Shown: positions 34,601-42,822, counted from the first letter of the stretch. The stretch is 64,000 bases of DNA from Cytophagaceae bacterium (GCA_947460975.1 CANHGO010000001.1:1-64000); one strand, 5' to 3'. A program made the numbers and translations. The notes: a model not told the origin generated them from the letters alone.

Positions 34601-34717
34601 TTGAAATCCATGAAGCAATTACCGGATTCGTTGATGCCTGAAGGATTAGCTGATCAAATGAATACACAAGAATTTACCAATTTAATCGAATATTTAGCAA
34701 CATTAAAAAAGAAATAA
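31649..34717 (+). CDS. PVC-type membrane-bound dehydrogenase with HEAT repeats and heme-binding c domain
   Basis: The start chosen is the ATG at 31649; a TTG at 31640 adds three residues. After an N-terminal signal or anchor (about 5-27) comes a dehydrogenase-type propeller (about 50-445; NPTNIDIDSKGRIWVLEAYN, AHAFVFGPDGKLYFNFG, DVCVAPDGSIFVADWYDPG). An alpha-helical HEAT-like region follows (about 450-870; PDIRMTAIRAMSRLF, DPQVRRELAIALRH). The C-terminus has a PVC-type heme domain with CSMCH at about residues 899-903. These proteins are thought to oxidise sugars in the periplasm and pass electrons to heme c. The next gene, a Tat-exported TIM barrel, starts one base after the stop, implying one operon. 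Substrate unknown. Confidence 0.88.
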   Translation: MNKFAKKPWLFPSILLIGVLAISSAFNKNQKTIWGQNLLDSLTDSQKRETQNSLKGLKIHPDLEITTFATEPMLQNPTNIDIDSKGRIWVLEAYNYRPAITGNPSNPAGDKILILEDTNGDGVADSRKIFYQSPDLNAPLGIAVLDSMVIVAQSPYMWKMFDDNHDGKADRKEILFQGIGGEQHDHGAHAFVFGPDGKLYFNFGNEGKQLLDAKGKPVLDQDGDIIGPNKYKQGMVFRCNLDGSKVECLGHNFRNNYEVAVDSYGSLWQSDNDDDGNKGVRINHVFPYGNYGYKDEITNDGWQVNRTNIEPEIPKRHWHLNDPGVVPNLLQTGSGSPTGILVYEGNLLPAAFQNQIIHCDAGPNVLRSYPVKNNGAGYSAEILNIAQGVNDQWFRPADVCVAPDGSIFVADWYDPGVGGHQAGDQTRGRIYRIAPKNHPYKVAKLDLSTPELALSGLENPNLETRYLAYRKLQKLGAGATKVLENSFATNSNPRFRARAFWLLANGPQGFNYIQKAAEDANPDIRMTAIRAMSRLFPIGQWKKLGDKLVDDSDPQVRRELAIALRHNSSPNADKMWTKLALQHNGQDRWALEALGIGADGVWENRLDHYLESVKTLSAKPTGFNDLMWRARSEKALPYMAELIKADGNLEGKLAYFRALDFIPGESKHTLLVDLISNRFKNDPASQLVALRHVKLSVLQSNPAAKKTLLALMAKTSNELDFLELVEKYELTEANPKLLKMILEGKQTRKAGQIIYKLQGGSELIDKTFRTGNETAQRAIIESVRWQGKNESLSLLNEAMTSEKYSLAIQREAARSLGNSLAGENYVLEALKNKKVPEKFIPSVVESVSRTSRKAIKAEASTYLSSSQKSASLNKHPALTELVATRGNAKDGLKTFINQCSMCHQVYNEGIDFGPKLTEIGSKLSRDGLYLSILHPNAGIGFGYETYELKTKTGDTYQGIVISKNETDVMLKLPGGSTQSFKTSALKSMKQLPDSLMPEGLADQMNTQEFTNLIEYLATLKKK

Positions 34718-34718
34718 G

Positions 34719-35645
34719 ATGAATCGAAGATCGTTTGCCAACATGCTTGGTGGAAGTTTATTAACAGCTGGGGTTGGCTCTCAAGCATTAGCATCCACAA
34801 CCAAAAGTAAAAGTTTATATGCCTTAGCGGAAGCTCCTTATAAAATGTTGTACGCTCCGCATTTTGGTATGTTCAAAAATCATGCTGGAAATGATGAGAT
34901 AGACCAATTGAAATTCATGTATGACATGGGCTTCAGGTCTTTAGAGGATAATGGACTCATGGGCCGCACGCCAGAATTACAAAATAAAATCGGCGAAACC
35001 ATGGCGAAATTAGGTATGACGATGGGCGTATTTGTCTTGAATCATGAAGGATTTCCAGACAGACTGACCATGACCACAGGTACCAAAGAATGGAAAGAGG
35101 CATTCAAGAAAGCTTGTAAAAACGCTATAGAAACATCTAAAAGGGTAAATGCTAAATGGTGCACCGTAGTACCAGGAAATTACTACAGAAAATTACCTAT
35201 CGGCATTCAAACAGGACACGTGATTGATAGCTTAAAAATTGGCGCTGAATTATTGGAACCCCAAGGATTAGTTATGGTGCTGGAACCCTTAAGTGATACA
35301 CCCGATTTATTTTTACGCTTTTCAGACCAAACCTATGAAATATGTAGAGCGGTAGGAAGCCCATCATGTAAAATTCTTTTTGACATGTACCACATGCAAA
35401 AAAATGAAGGAAACATGATTACGAACATCGATTTAACTTGGGATGAAATTGCTTACTTCCAAATAGGCGATAATCCAGGTCGAAAAGAGCCAACTACCGG
35501 AGAAATAAATTATGCGAATATCTTCAAGCATTTGCATAAAAAAGGCTATAGAGGTGTATTAGGTATGGAACACGGCAATTTCTACCCTGGCAAAGAGGGT
35601 GAAATTAAAGTGATGGAAGCCTATCGAAAATCAGATCTTAGCTAA
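34719..35645 (+). CDS. Tat-exported hydroxypyruvate-isomerase-like TIM barrel
   Basis: The 308-residue protein opens with a Tat-like leader (MNRRSFANMLGGSLLTAG) and then shows the sugar isomerase/epimerase TIM barrel related to hydroxypyruvate isomerase: DQLKFMYDMGFRSLEDNG, TMGVFVLNHEGFPDRL, LVMVLEPLSDTPDLF, CKILFDMYHMQKNEG and YFQIGDNPGRKEPTTGEINY. Glu in LEPL, Asp/His in DMYH and Glu in GMEHGNF are likely metal or catalytic ligands. It follows the PVC-type dehydrogenase by one base, so it probably rearranges the keto-sugar that enzyme makes. This repeats the oxidoreductase + TIM-barrel pairing seen at 22657-24952. Confidence 0.87.
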   Translation: MNRRSFANMLGGSLLTAGVGSQALASTTKSKSLYALAEAPYKMLYAPHFGMFKNHAGNDEIDQLKFMYDMGFRSLEDNGLMGRTPELQNKIGETMAKLGMTMGVFVLNHEGFPDRLTMTTGTKEWKEAFKKACKNAIETSKRVNAKWCTVVPGNYYRKLPIGIQTGHVIDSLKIGAELLEPQGLVMVLEPLSDTPDLFLRFSDQTYEICRAVGSPSCKILFDMYHMQKNEGNMITNIDLTWDEIAYFQIGDNPGRKEPTTGEINYANIFKHLHKKGYRGVLGMEHGNFYPGKEGEIKVMEAYRKSDLS

Positions 35646-35658
35646 TTATTTTTGGAAA

Positions 35659-35700
35659 TTCAATTAAATATTTAGACATTCGTTTAAATATTTAATTGAA
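35659..35700. promoter_or_regulatory. Perfect 16-bp palindromic operator candidate for the ArsR-type repressor
   Basis: TTCAATTAAATATTTA (35659-35674) and its exact reverse complement (35685-35700) flank a 10-base spacer and end two bases before the repressor's ATG. ArsR/SdpR-type repressors bind AT-rich inverted repeats in their own promoter, so autorepression is likely. Confidence 0.6.
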
Positions 35701-35702
35701 CC

Positions 35703-35990
35703 ATGGAGATAACATTTAAAGCAATCAATGATCCAACTCGGCGAGAGATACTTGTTTTTTTAATTGGCGGCGCTCAAAACGCCGGAGAAATTGCGAAGCA
35801 ATTTTCAATGTCAAAACCAAGTATTTCTCATCATTTGGACTTACTTAAGCAAGGAAATCTTATCCTTGCAGAAAAAAAGGGGCAATACATTATTTATTCA
35901 TTAAATAGATCGGGCTTTGAATTAGTTCATGCCTGGTTCCAGGGATTTGCTCAGTATTTTGAATTTCCCAAACCCAAAATTCGTTTATAA
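35703..35990 (+). CDS. ArsR/SdpR-type winged-helix transcriptional repressor
   Basis: The 95-residue protein is a single winged-helix domain: FKAINDPTRREILVFLIGG, a helix-turn-helix AGEIAKQFSMSKPSISHHLD, and a wing LLKQGNLILAEKKGQYIIYS. No metal-binding cysteine pair is present, which fits the autorepressor (SdpR-like) branch rather than a metal sensor. An unusually long perfect inverted repeat occupies its promoter region. In SdpR-type pairs the downstream gene is often a membrane protein; here it is an unrecognised soluble protein, 67 bases away. Confidence 0.9.
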   Translation: MEITFKAINDPTRREILVFLIGGAQNAGEIAKQFSMSKPSISHHLDLLKQGNLILAEKKGQYIIYSLNRSGFELVHAWFQGFAQYFEFPKPKIRL

Positions 35991-36057
35991 TGAATGTTCC
36001 TAATGAATTTGGGAATCCATTTGCTTTACATTAATTTCAACAAAAAATTTAGATCTG

Positions 36058-36690
36058 ATGAGTGAAAAATTGCAAAAATCGTTGGCCTTTTTAAATTCAG
36101 AAATGCCAAATAACTGGCTCAGTTTAGCGGTAACAACTTTACCTAAGCGAAATATATTTCAATCCATAGGAGATTTTTTCGCTAGTAAATCAGGCAATCA
36201 TCGAATTTCATATTTTGCCGCGTCAGAAAATGAGGTTAAAGTCATTCATTATCAAGGTTCAACTGTATTGGGGACACAATCCATTCCAGTGAACTCGATG
36301 GAATCATTTGAGATTTCAGATGGTACTACAGAGGATGGAGTTGTCGCTATATATCAGGTAAACATTGAGGAAATAATCTCCGTAAATAAAAAAGGAGTAA
36401 AAAAACTGCAAAGTCACTATTTCAAGTTGATGCCCCCATTATTAGGATTAAATGCCTCTCCTATTCAGGCGGTAGACGAAATTTTATGGGCTCAAAATGC
36501 AAGAAAAAATATGCTTGTAGCGCTAAAACCATATGCTGAAAAAATTCAAGCGCGCTTAGCTGAAGAGTTTAGAATTGCAGAAGAAATTAGAGTGGCCGAG
36601 GAGCTTAAAATTGCGGAGGAATTACGGATTAAGGAAGAGGCAAAGCAAGCGAAAATAGATGAAAAAGAAAGAAGGAAAGCGGAGAAATAG
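36058..36690 (+). CDS. Unrecognised protein with a charged hexapeptide-repeat coiled-coil tail
   Basis: I do not recognise this 210-residue protein. Residues about 40-130 look like a compact beta-rich domain, possibly PH-like (HRISYFAASENEVKVIHYQG, QSIPVNSMESFEISDG). From residue 168 to the end it is almost pure charged helix built of six-residue units (AEEFRI AEEIRV AEELKI), ending KIDEKERRKAEK-like. No signal peptide or membrane segment is seen. It follows the ArsR-type repressor on the same strand and may be its target or partner; that is inference from position. Confidence 0.6.
   Translation: MSEKLQKSLAFLNSEMPNNWLSLAVTTLPKRNIFQSIGDFFASKSGNHRISYFAASENEVKVIHYQGSTVLGTQSIPVNSMESFEISDGTTEDGVVAIYQVNIEEIISVNKKGVKKLQSHYFKLMPPLLGLNASPIQAVDEILWAQNARKNMLVALKPYAEKIQARLAEEFRIAEEIRVAEELKIAEELRIKEEAKQAKIDEKERRKAEK
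36559..36648 (+). repeat. 18-base in-frame tandem repeat coding for a six-residue helix unit
   Basis: Five successive 18-base units encode AEEFRI, AEEIRV, AEELKI, AEELRI and KEEAKQ. The DNA copies have diverged at third positions while the protein pattern is kept, suggesting selection on the helix. Confidence 0.7.
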
Positions 36691-36720
36691 GGCTTATATA
36701 AATTTGAATTTCCATTGACA

Positions 36721-37986
36721 TTACTCACGCAACTTCAATTCATCCTCTATTTTCAAATTAAATAAGTCGCCAGATTTAATGGCGACAATGCTGACCAATA
36801 CTAAAGTAACGCAACCTCCTATAATCACGGATGGAATTGTACCAAAAAATTTAGCAGCCACTCCAGATTCAAAAGCACCCATTTCATTCGATGTACTAAC
36901 AAATACGCCGTTGACCGACGAAACTCGACCTCGCATTTCGTCCGGTGTATAAAAACGTAAAACCGTCTGCCTAATAACCACTGAAATAGAATCAAAAGCC
37001 CCGGTAAAAAATAGCGCGCCCACGGAAAGCCAAAAGTTGGTCGACAAGGCAAAAACCAGCGTAGCCACCCCAAAACCAGCAATGGCCAGTAATAAATTGC
37101 GCCAAGCTTTATTCAGCGGAGGAAAATAAATAAGGGTGACCATCGTAATCACAGCTCCTATGGATGGAGCGGCCCTTAATATTCCTAATCCCTCAGCCCC
37201 CACATGCAAAATATCTTCCGCAAAAATGGGCAAAATGGCAATAACACCTCCAAAAAGAACGGAAAAAAGATCTAATGAAATGGCGTATAAAATTATTTTA
37301 GTTTTAAAGACATATGAAATGCCTTCAGCTAAACTTTGCCAGATGGATTCATGGATCACATTTTTGATAGGCACAGGCCTACTTGTAATTTGTAGAATAC
37401 AAATCATAACCACAAGCAGCAATAGAATTACGATAAATAATGAGCCTTCAATTCCGGCATAGGCGTATAAGAATCCAGCAACTCCCGGACCAATAATTGA
37501 ACCAAACTGCCAAAATGAACTGTTCCAGGTGGCTGCATTGGCAAAAACTTCTTTGGGAACTAAAAACGGATTTAAAGAAGAAGCTGCTGGATTAAAAAAA
37601 CCTTTGGATAAGCCAATTAAAAAAATGACAAAATAGATTACATAGATGTGCATGTGAGCATTTCCAGACCTCAACTGACTACTAGAGTAAAGTAAAATGC
37701 AAGAAGCCAAAATAATAATGGATAGGGTAACCTGCATAATCCTTTTTTTATTATGGTTATCAGCAAAATGACCCCCAAACAAAACCAATGAGATGAAAGG
37801 AACAGCCTCAGCAAGACCAATTAAACCTAAGGCTAAAGGATTATGCGTGATTTTATAAATTTCATAGGCAATCAATACTTCTTGAATCAGCAAAGCAATC
37901 GTAAAAAACGTATTACCAATCACATAAGCACGAAATTCAGGAAATCCCAATGCGCGATAAGCTTCTTTATTTTGAAATAACCGCAT
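36721..37986 (-). CDS. MFS transporter, EntS/multidrug-exporter-like
   Basis: The 421-residue protein has about twelve membrane spans and motifs of the EntS-like exporter branch (FRAYVIGNTFFTIALLIQEV, GGHFADNHNKKRIMQ, FYTPDEMRGRVSSVNGVFV). The last is the loop 10-11 motif of this group. It likely exports a small molecule such as a siderophore or drug, driven by protons. Its first 20 bases overlap the end of the upstream membrane-protein gene, so it is the third member of a translationally coupled minus-strand trio. Substrate unknown. Confidence 0.88.
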   Translation of the reverse strand: MRLFQNKEAYRALGFPEFRAYVIGNTFFTIALLIQEVLIAYEIYKITHNPLALGLIGLAEAVPFISLVLFGGHFADNHNKKRIMQVTLSIIILASCILLYSSSQLRSGNAHMHIYVIYFVIFLIGLSKGFFNPAASSLNPFLVPKEVFANAATWNSSFWQFGSIIGPGVAGFLYAYAGIEGSLFIVILLLLVVMICILQITSRPVPIKNVIHESIWQSLAEGISYVFKTKIILYAISLDLFSVLFGGVIAILPIFAEDILHVGAEGLGILRAAPSIGAVITMVTLIYFPPLNKAWRNLLLAIAGFGVATLVFALSTNFWLSVGALFFTGAFDSISVVIRQTVLRFYTPDEMRGRVSSVNGVFVSTSNEMGAFESGVAAKFFGTIPSVIIGGCVTLVLVSIVAIKSGDLFNLKIEDELKLRE

Positions 37987-38749
37987 ATAAATAATAAAAT
38001 AAGGGACTAAAAAAGGCTATTTCACCTACCCATGCCCACTGTTTACTTTTAGAAATATAATGAATCCAAAGGTGTATTACAAAAGTAAGTAAAAAAGGTA
38101 GTAGCATAAAAATAGATAGATGGGTAAAAAATAATAGGGCCAACCATAAACTTATCCATATAACTTCAATACCAATTAGCATCGATTCCCCCTTAAGTTC
38201 TGAATTAGACAAACATGTAAATACCACTAAATTCTGCAATGCCAATAGGAAAAACAAGAATACCATGAGGGCTAACAACACCATATTTGAATTCGGAGCA
38301 TTCGAAAACACGTAAAGAAAAATTCCCGTCGTATAGATAATGGCTGTGGAAATTTCCTTACTAAACTTTACCCGTTTGAAAAATCCAAAAATTAAAAAGG
38401 CCCAATAAACGAGCATAAAAATGCCAACGAGCAATCCATTTATAATTAAGTATTTAGGTAAACATGCAACTAGTAATATCAAAACAAGTATATTCCCCCC
38501 AATCAAGTATTTGATTTGATGTACTTGTTTAAGGTGAAAGTCATGAAGGGCTGAATGAAGAACAGGCTTTTGATTATCAATGAATCGGTCGACCAAATAG
38601 ATAGTCCAAACTGCAAAAGCTAAGGCAAGTGTTACCAATAAGGGCGGAAATTGGCCCGAAAGAAAAATAGTCGTCAATAAACACTGAAAAAGGCAAGCAC
38701 CCAAAACGACGTCCAAACTTAAAAAATGCAAGGTTTTAAAAAATCGCAT
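37967..38749 (-). CDS. UbiA-like polytopic membrane protein
   Basis: The preferred start is the ATG at 38749 (260 residues); a GTG at 38779 would deepen the overlap with the MOSC gene. About seven to eight hydrophobic helices are seen. The segment WTIYLVDRFIDNQKPVLHS has the aspartates of the first prenyl-diphosphate-binding motif of UbiA-type transferases, but the second aspartate motif is not evident, so enzymatic activity is doubtful. It overlaps both neighbours (MOSC by 14 bases, MFS by 20), pointing to a single transcript. Confidence 0.6.
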   Translation of the reverse strand: MRFFKTLHFLSLDVVLGACLFQCLLTTIFLSGQFPPLLVTLALAFAVWTIYLVDRFIDNQKPVLHSALHDFHLKQVHQIKYLIGGNILVLILLVACLPKYLIINGLLVGIFMLVYWAFLIFGFFKRVKFSKEISTAIIYTTGIFLYVFSNAPNSNMVLLALMVFLFFLLALQNLVVFTCLSNSELKGESMLIGIEVIWISLWLALLFFTHLSIFMLLPFLLTFVIHLWIHYISKSKQWAWVGEIAFFSPLFYYLYAVISK

Positions 38750-39563
38750 CCTTGAGCTTATCAATATTGATCCTGTCACCTACTTTAATTTCACCCAAAG
38801 AGATGGGAACAAATTGCTGACCAAAATAAACCTTATTTTCAAATTTTCTCGTTTGAGATAAGGACTTCAATATAGTTGAATCTGAGGTTCCGTCATTCGG
38901 GTCCACATTAATTAGTTGGCACCTAGCACAAGGTTTAGCCCCAAACAATTTCACTGAGTTTCCAATCGATATTTCTTGCCAAGTATCTTCTTCGAATGCC
39001 ATTTGATTTGATACAATGATATTGGGCCTAAATCGGCGCCAATCCAGCGGCTGATCCAAGAGAGAATCTACATGATGAAAAGAGGCTTCGGAACATAATA
39101 ATATGGGCAAAGAGTCCGCAAAAGAGCTAATCTTTGATTCTGCTGTTTGGTATACTGGTTGAATGTACCTAGAAAAAAGAGATGACAGTTGAAACAAGCG
39201 AACCTCCTCTCCTATTTTTTCTGAAAACCAAACCGACCAGTCGTCAAGGACTTCGTGCGCCATCACTTGATCATCCCAAATCTGAACTTCTTCCGTAGAT
39301 CCCAACGGCGGGTTGAAATCTAAAAATTTGACACATTGATTCCTTTGGTCTTTCACTTCAAATCCTCCCCCTTTAGCTTCCAATTGGAAACGAGTTAATT
39401 CAGGCCGAGTTCGTTGCGTGATAAACTTGTTCGCAGAATCAACTAACATAAATCGCCTATCATACTGCAAGCCTGCTGGCTCAACAGTAATTTGGGAGAC
39501 ATTGATACCTCCCAAAGATTTAATGGGATAAATGATGATGGAATGAATTTGGAGCAACGACAT
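38736..39563 (-). CDS. MOSC-domain molybdenum cofactor-binding protein (mARC-like)
   Basis: The 275-residue protein has an N-terminal MOSC beta-barrel (IIYPIKSLGGINVSQITVEP, QYDRRFMLVD) and a C-terminal MOSC domain with the conserved cysteine region KPCARCQLINVDPNDGT. MOSC proteins of this mARC/YcbX type carry molybdenum cofactor and reduce N-hydroxylated compounds with electrons from a separate ferredoxin or reductase. No C-terminal 2Fe-2S domain is present, unlike YcbX. It heads a minus-strand trio with a membrane protein and an MFS exporter. Confidence 0.9.
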   Translation of the reverse strand: MSLLQIHSIIIYPIKSLGGINVSQITVEPAGLQYDRRFMLVDSANKFITQRTRPELTRFQLEAKGGGFEVKDQRNQCVKFLDFNPPLGSTEEVQIWDDQVMAHEVLDDWSVWFSEKIGEEVRLFQLSSLFSRYIQPVYQTAESKISSFADSLPILLCSEASFHHVDSLLDQPLDWRRFRPNIIVSNQMAFEEDTWQEISIGNSVKLFGAKPCARCQLINVDPNDGTSDSTILKSLSQTRKFENKVYFGQQFVPISLGEIKVGDRINIDKLKDAIF

Positions 39564-39643
39564 GCCGCAAATTAAAAAAAAGGATACAAATTATACTATA
39601 GGTACTTATAGGTATTAGGCATAGAATTCTTAATCAAAATCAT

Positions 39644-39651
39644 TAAATTTG
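39644..39651 (+). promoter_or_regulatory. -7 box before the TolC-family gene
   Basis: TAAATTTG matches TAnnTTTG and ends 27 bases before the ATG at 39679. It overlaps the in-frame TTG at 39649, so that TTG is unlikely to be the start. No clear -33 box. Confidence 0.35.
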
Positions 39652-39678
39652 TTATTGATCAATCGAAAACCATTTATC

Positions 39679-40992
39679 ATGAAATTTCTTTACCTCTGTT
39701 TAATCGTCTTATTTACCTTTTTCTATAGCTCAGTTTCAGCACAAAAACTTTTAAGTTTAGAGGAATCCATCCAATTAGGAATACAAAATCATTACTCGAT
39801 TCAAATTTCTAAGAAAAGAGAACTGCAAGCATTAAATGACAATACACCGGGCAATGCAGGTTTTTTGCCAACCATCACAGGTACCTTAAATAAAAACTAT
39901 ACCATTTCTGGTTTAGATCAAGAGTTTTTTGGTGGCTTAAGACCACCCTTGGTTCAAAGTGGTGTAAACTCAAATTCTGCCAATGCAGGTGTAGCGATGG
40001 TTTGGACCCTATATGATGGCAAGGGAATGTTTATTCTAAAAGACCGATTTAAGGAATTACAAAATTTAGGCGCGAAGCAAACCGAGACCGCCATAGAGAA
40101 CTTGATTTCACTTATATCATCCTCATACTATGATTTAATCAGACAAAATTTAAGGGTTAATAATTTCAAAAAAGGACTTGAAATTTCAAATGACCGCTTA
40201 AAATTAGCCAAAGATCGATATGAGGTGGGCCAAGGATCCAAAGTAGACTATTACTCTGCGCAGGTGGATTATAATGAGGATAAAGCACTTTTAATTGCCC
40301 AGGAACAATCTTATTTAAACACTAAAATTAGCTATAACACTTTATTAGTCAGAAATCATCAAGAAGAATTTAATGTAGATTCAAAAATTGATTTGTTGCC
40401 TAAACTAAATCTTCCCGAGTTAAAAGAATTCGCTTTAAAACAGAATCCCACATTGATTAGCGCGCTCCTAACAAAAAAGATTACTGACTTGGACACTAAA
40501 AGCATTCAGAGTTTACAAATGCCACAAATTGATTTATTAGCCGGTTATAATATGAGCCAAGTAAATAATGGGGCGGGATTTGGAGTTCAAAGAGGAAGTA
40601 GTGATGTATTAAACTATGGATTAAGGGCTACGATTAACATTTTCGATGGTTACAACCAGAAGCGCCGTGTTCAAAATGCAAAAATCAATGCTGAAATTGC
40701 ACAAATGCAAATTGACGACTTGAAAAATTCGCTTATTTCTACCTTAGAAAGAGCCTTTGTGGCTTATGAAAATGCATTGAATTTAATTTCTTTAGAGACC
40801 GAAAACTATGCCATAGCCAAGCAAAATATTGACATTGCATTTGATCGATTTAAAGTAGGTATCGCAACCTCATATGAATTGAGGGAAGTGCAACGAAATG
40901 CAGTATCAGCTGAAACTAGGTTGATTGAAACTAAATTTGCCGCTAAAGCTGCGGAAATAGAGTTGATCCGACTAAGCGGAAACTTATTATAA
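39679..40992 (+). CDS. TolC-family outer-membrane efflux protein
   Basis: Starting at the ATG at 39679, the 437-residue protein begins with a signal peptide (MKFLYLCLIVLFTFF...VSAQ) and then the twofold repeated TolC/OEP pattern of long coiled-coil helices and beta strands: SLEESIQLGIQNHYSIQISK, RYEVGQGSKVDYYSAQVD, LNYGLRATINIFDGYNQKRR, and RFKVGIATSYELREVQRNAV. It forms a trimeric outer-membrane channel for export. No adaptor (HlyD-type) gene is adjacent. The convergent ABC exporter gene overlaps its end by six bases, but opposite orientation means they are not one operon. Confidence 0.93.
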   Translation: MKFLYLCLIVLFTFFYSSVSAQKLLSLEESIQLGIQNHYSIQISKKRELQALNDNTPGNAGFLPTITGTLNKNYTISGLDQEFFGGLRPPLVQSGVNSNSANAGVAMVWTLYDGKGMFILKDRFKELQNLGAKQTETAIENLISLISSSYYDLIRQNLRVNNFKKGLEISNDRLKLAKDRYEVGQGSKVDYYSAQVDYNEDKALLIAQEQSYLNTKISYNTLLVRNHQEEFNVDSKIDLLPKLNLPELKEFALKQNPTLISALLTKKITDLDTKSIQSLQMPQIDLLAGYNMSQVNNGAGFGVQRGSSDVLNYGLRATINIFDGYNQKRRVQNAKINAEIAQMQIDDLKNSLISTLERAFVAYENALNLISLETENYAIAKQNIDIAFDRFKVGIATSYELREVQRNAVSAETRLIETKFAAKAAEIELIRLSGNLL

Positions 40993-42774
40993 TTCGTTTT
41001 CCTCCTCGTTCAATTGATTTTGGTATAGCTCATAATAATAGCCCTTTCGTTTCATGAGTTGGACATGATTTCCTGTCTCAACAATCTGACCATCTTGCAA
41101 AACCATAATCCGATTGGCCAATTTCGCTGAAGACACGCGGTGTGAAATGATTAAACTGGTCTTCCCTACCATGATTTTTTTCAGATTATTCAAAATTTTA
41201 TGTTCCGTATGAGTATCGACGGCCGATAAACAATCATCCAAAATCAGCATACTTGGATTTTTTGCTAGGGCGCGCGCAATAGATACTCTTTGCTTTTGAC
41301 CACCTGAAAGCGTTACACCACGTTCCCCTAAAATCGTTTCAAATTGGTCAGGAAATTCCATGATATTTTCATACACATCCGCCATTTTAGCTGCCTGCAT
41401 TATTTGTTCGTTGGACATTCCATCTTGACCAAAACTAATATTTTCGGCAATCGTCGTAGAAAACAAAAACACATCTTGGGGTACATAGGCAAGTGCTTTT
41501 CGCACATGTTTAATATCCCAATCTTTTAGCGAAACACCGTCCAACAATAGATCACCGCTGCTAGGATCATAAAATCGAGCCATCAACTGGGCCAAGGAAC
41601 TTTTTCCAGATCCGGTGGTCCCCAATAGGGCGACAGATTCGCCTGATTTAATTTCAAATGTAATTTGTTTTAAAATTTCGCGATCAGATCCGGGATAGGT
41701 AAAACTTACATTCTTAAATTCCCAATTTCCAGAGATGGGTTTAGAAATTTGTTGGCCTATTTCCAATTCAGAATGGGCTTGTAAAAATTCGTTAATCCGT
41801 TTTTGGGAGGCAGCTGCCCTTTGGATTTGAGAGCTAGTCCAACCCAACGCAGTCACGGGCCAAGTCAGCATAAATACATACATAATGAATTCGGTAATAT
41901 TACCCACAGTAATTTCACCGGCCATGACTTCCTTTGAGCCTATATAAACAACTAATAGCGTACTAAATCCAACCAGCAAAGAAATTAAAGGCGTGAATAA
42001 AGCATCTACTTTGACTAAATCCAAAGACTTCTTGCGATAATTTGTAGATGCCTCAGCAAATTGCTGGCCCGAATGATATTCCCTGACAAATGACTTTAGT
42101 ACTCGGATACCCGAGAATGCTTCTTGGGCTAATGTAGAAATCGAAGATAAACCAGCCTGAATTTCCTCCGATTTTTTCATCACAATCGAATTAACGTAGT
42201 AAATACTGAGAGATAAAATAGGCAATGGCAATAACACATACCACATTAAAGTCACATTTACTTTGGCCATATAATAAATCACCAGGGCAAAAACGGTGAT
42301 CAAATTAAACCCATACATGATGCTGGGGCCCACATACATCCGAACTTTACTAACATCCTCGGAAATCCTAGCCATTAAATCTCCGGTGTTTTGCTTTCGA
42401 TAAAAGGATAAGGGTAAGGTTTGATAATGGGCATAAATCTCATTTTTCATTTCATATTCAATGTGTCTGGACATGACAATTAAAGTTTGTCGAATCAAAA
42501 ACAAAAATATACCCTTAATGAAAGCCATTAAGACAATTAAACCCCCATAATAAAATAAAGTGGATGCAAATACTTCATAGAAAGCAGATTGCAATGCAAA
42601 GCCTTTGAATAAAAAATAAACATCGATCGTTTCTGTAACTAGGTCCAAGGCATATCGGACCAATTGGGCAGGGACTACCCCAAAGAAATTAGAACAAAAA
42701 GTAAAAAATATGCCAAGAAATAAATGCCATTTATACTTCCAAAAATATTTATTTAAATGACCTAATGCTCCCAT
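40987..42774 (-). CDS. ABC transporter, fused permease and ATPase (MsbA/LmrA-like exporter)
   Basis: The 595-residue half-transporter has six membrane helices (about 15-320) and a C-terminal ATPase with Walker A LLGTTGSGKSS, signature LSGGQKQRVSIARA, Walker B SMLILDDCLSAVD and a switch histidine in ISHRVSSA. It would work as a homodimer exporting lipids, peptides or drugs from the inner membrane. The conventional Walker B glutamate position is Cys in this protein (LDDC, where most have LDEA or LDDS), which is common in the heterodimer-type or YheI-like branch and could slow hydrolysis. A TATATTTG -7 box lies 18 bases upstream of the start. Confidence 0.92.
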   Translation of the reverse strand: MGALGHLNKYFWKYKWHLFLGIFFTFCSNFFGVVPAQLVRYALDLVTETIDVYFLFKGFALQSAFYEVFASTLFYYGGLIVLMAFIKGIFLFLIRQTLIVMSRHIEYEMKNEIYAHYQTLPLSFYRKQNTGDLMARISEDVSKVRMYVGPSIMYGFNLITVFALVIYYMAKVNVTLMWYVLLPLPILSLSIYYVNSIVMKKSEEIQAGLSSISTLAQEAFSGIRVLKSFVREYHSGQQFAEASTNYRKKSLDLVKVDALFTPLISLLVGFSTLLVVYIGSKEVMAGEITVGNITEFIMYVFMLTWPVTALGWTSSQIQRAAASQKRINEFLQAHSELEIGQQISKPISGNWEFKNVSFTYPGSDREILKQITFEIKSGESVALLGTTGSGKSSLAQLMARFYDPSSGDLLLDGVSLKDWDIKHVRKALAYVPQDVFLFSTTIAENISFGQDGMSNEQIMQAAKMADVYENIMEFPDQFETILGERGVTLSGGQKQRVSIARALAKNPSMLILDDCLSAVDTHTEHKILNNLKKIMVGKTSLIISHRVSSAKLANRIMVLQDGQIVETGNHVQLMKRKGYYYELYQNQLNEEENEL

Positions 42775-42791
42775 GCTAATTTTATAGACAA

Positions 42792-42799
42792 CAAATATA
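42792..42799 (-). promoter_or_regulatory. -7 box for the ABC exporter gene
   Basis: On the minus strand this reads TATATTTG, 18 bases before the start codon at 42774. No convincing -33 box. Confidence 0.35.
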
Positions 42800-42822
42800 G
42801 GGGCTTTATAAATTAAAATCCT

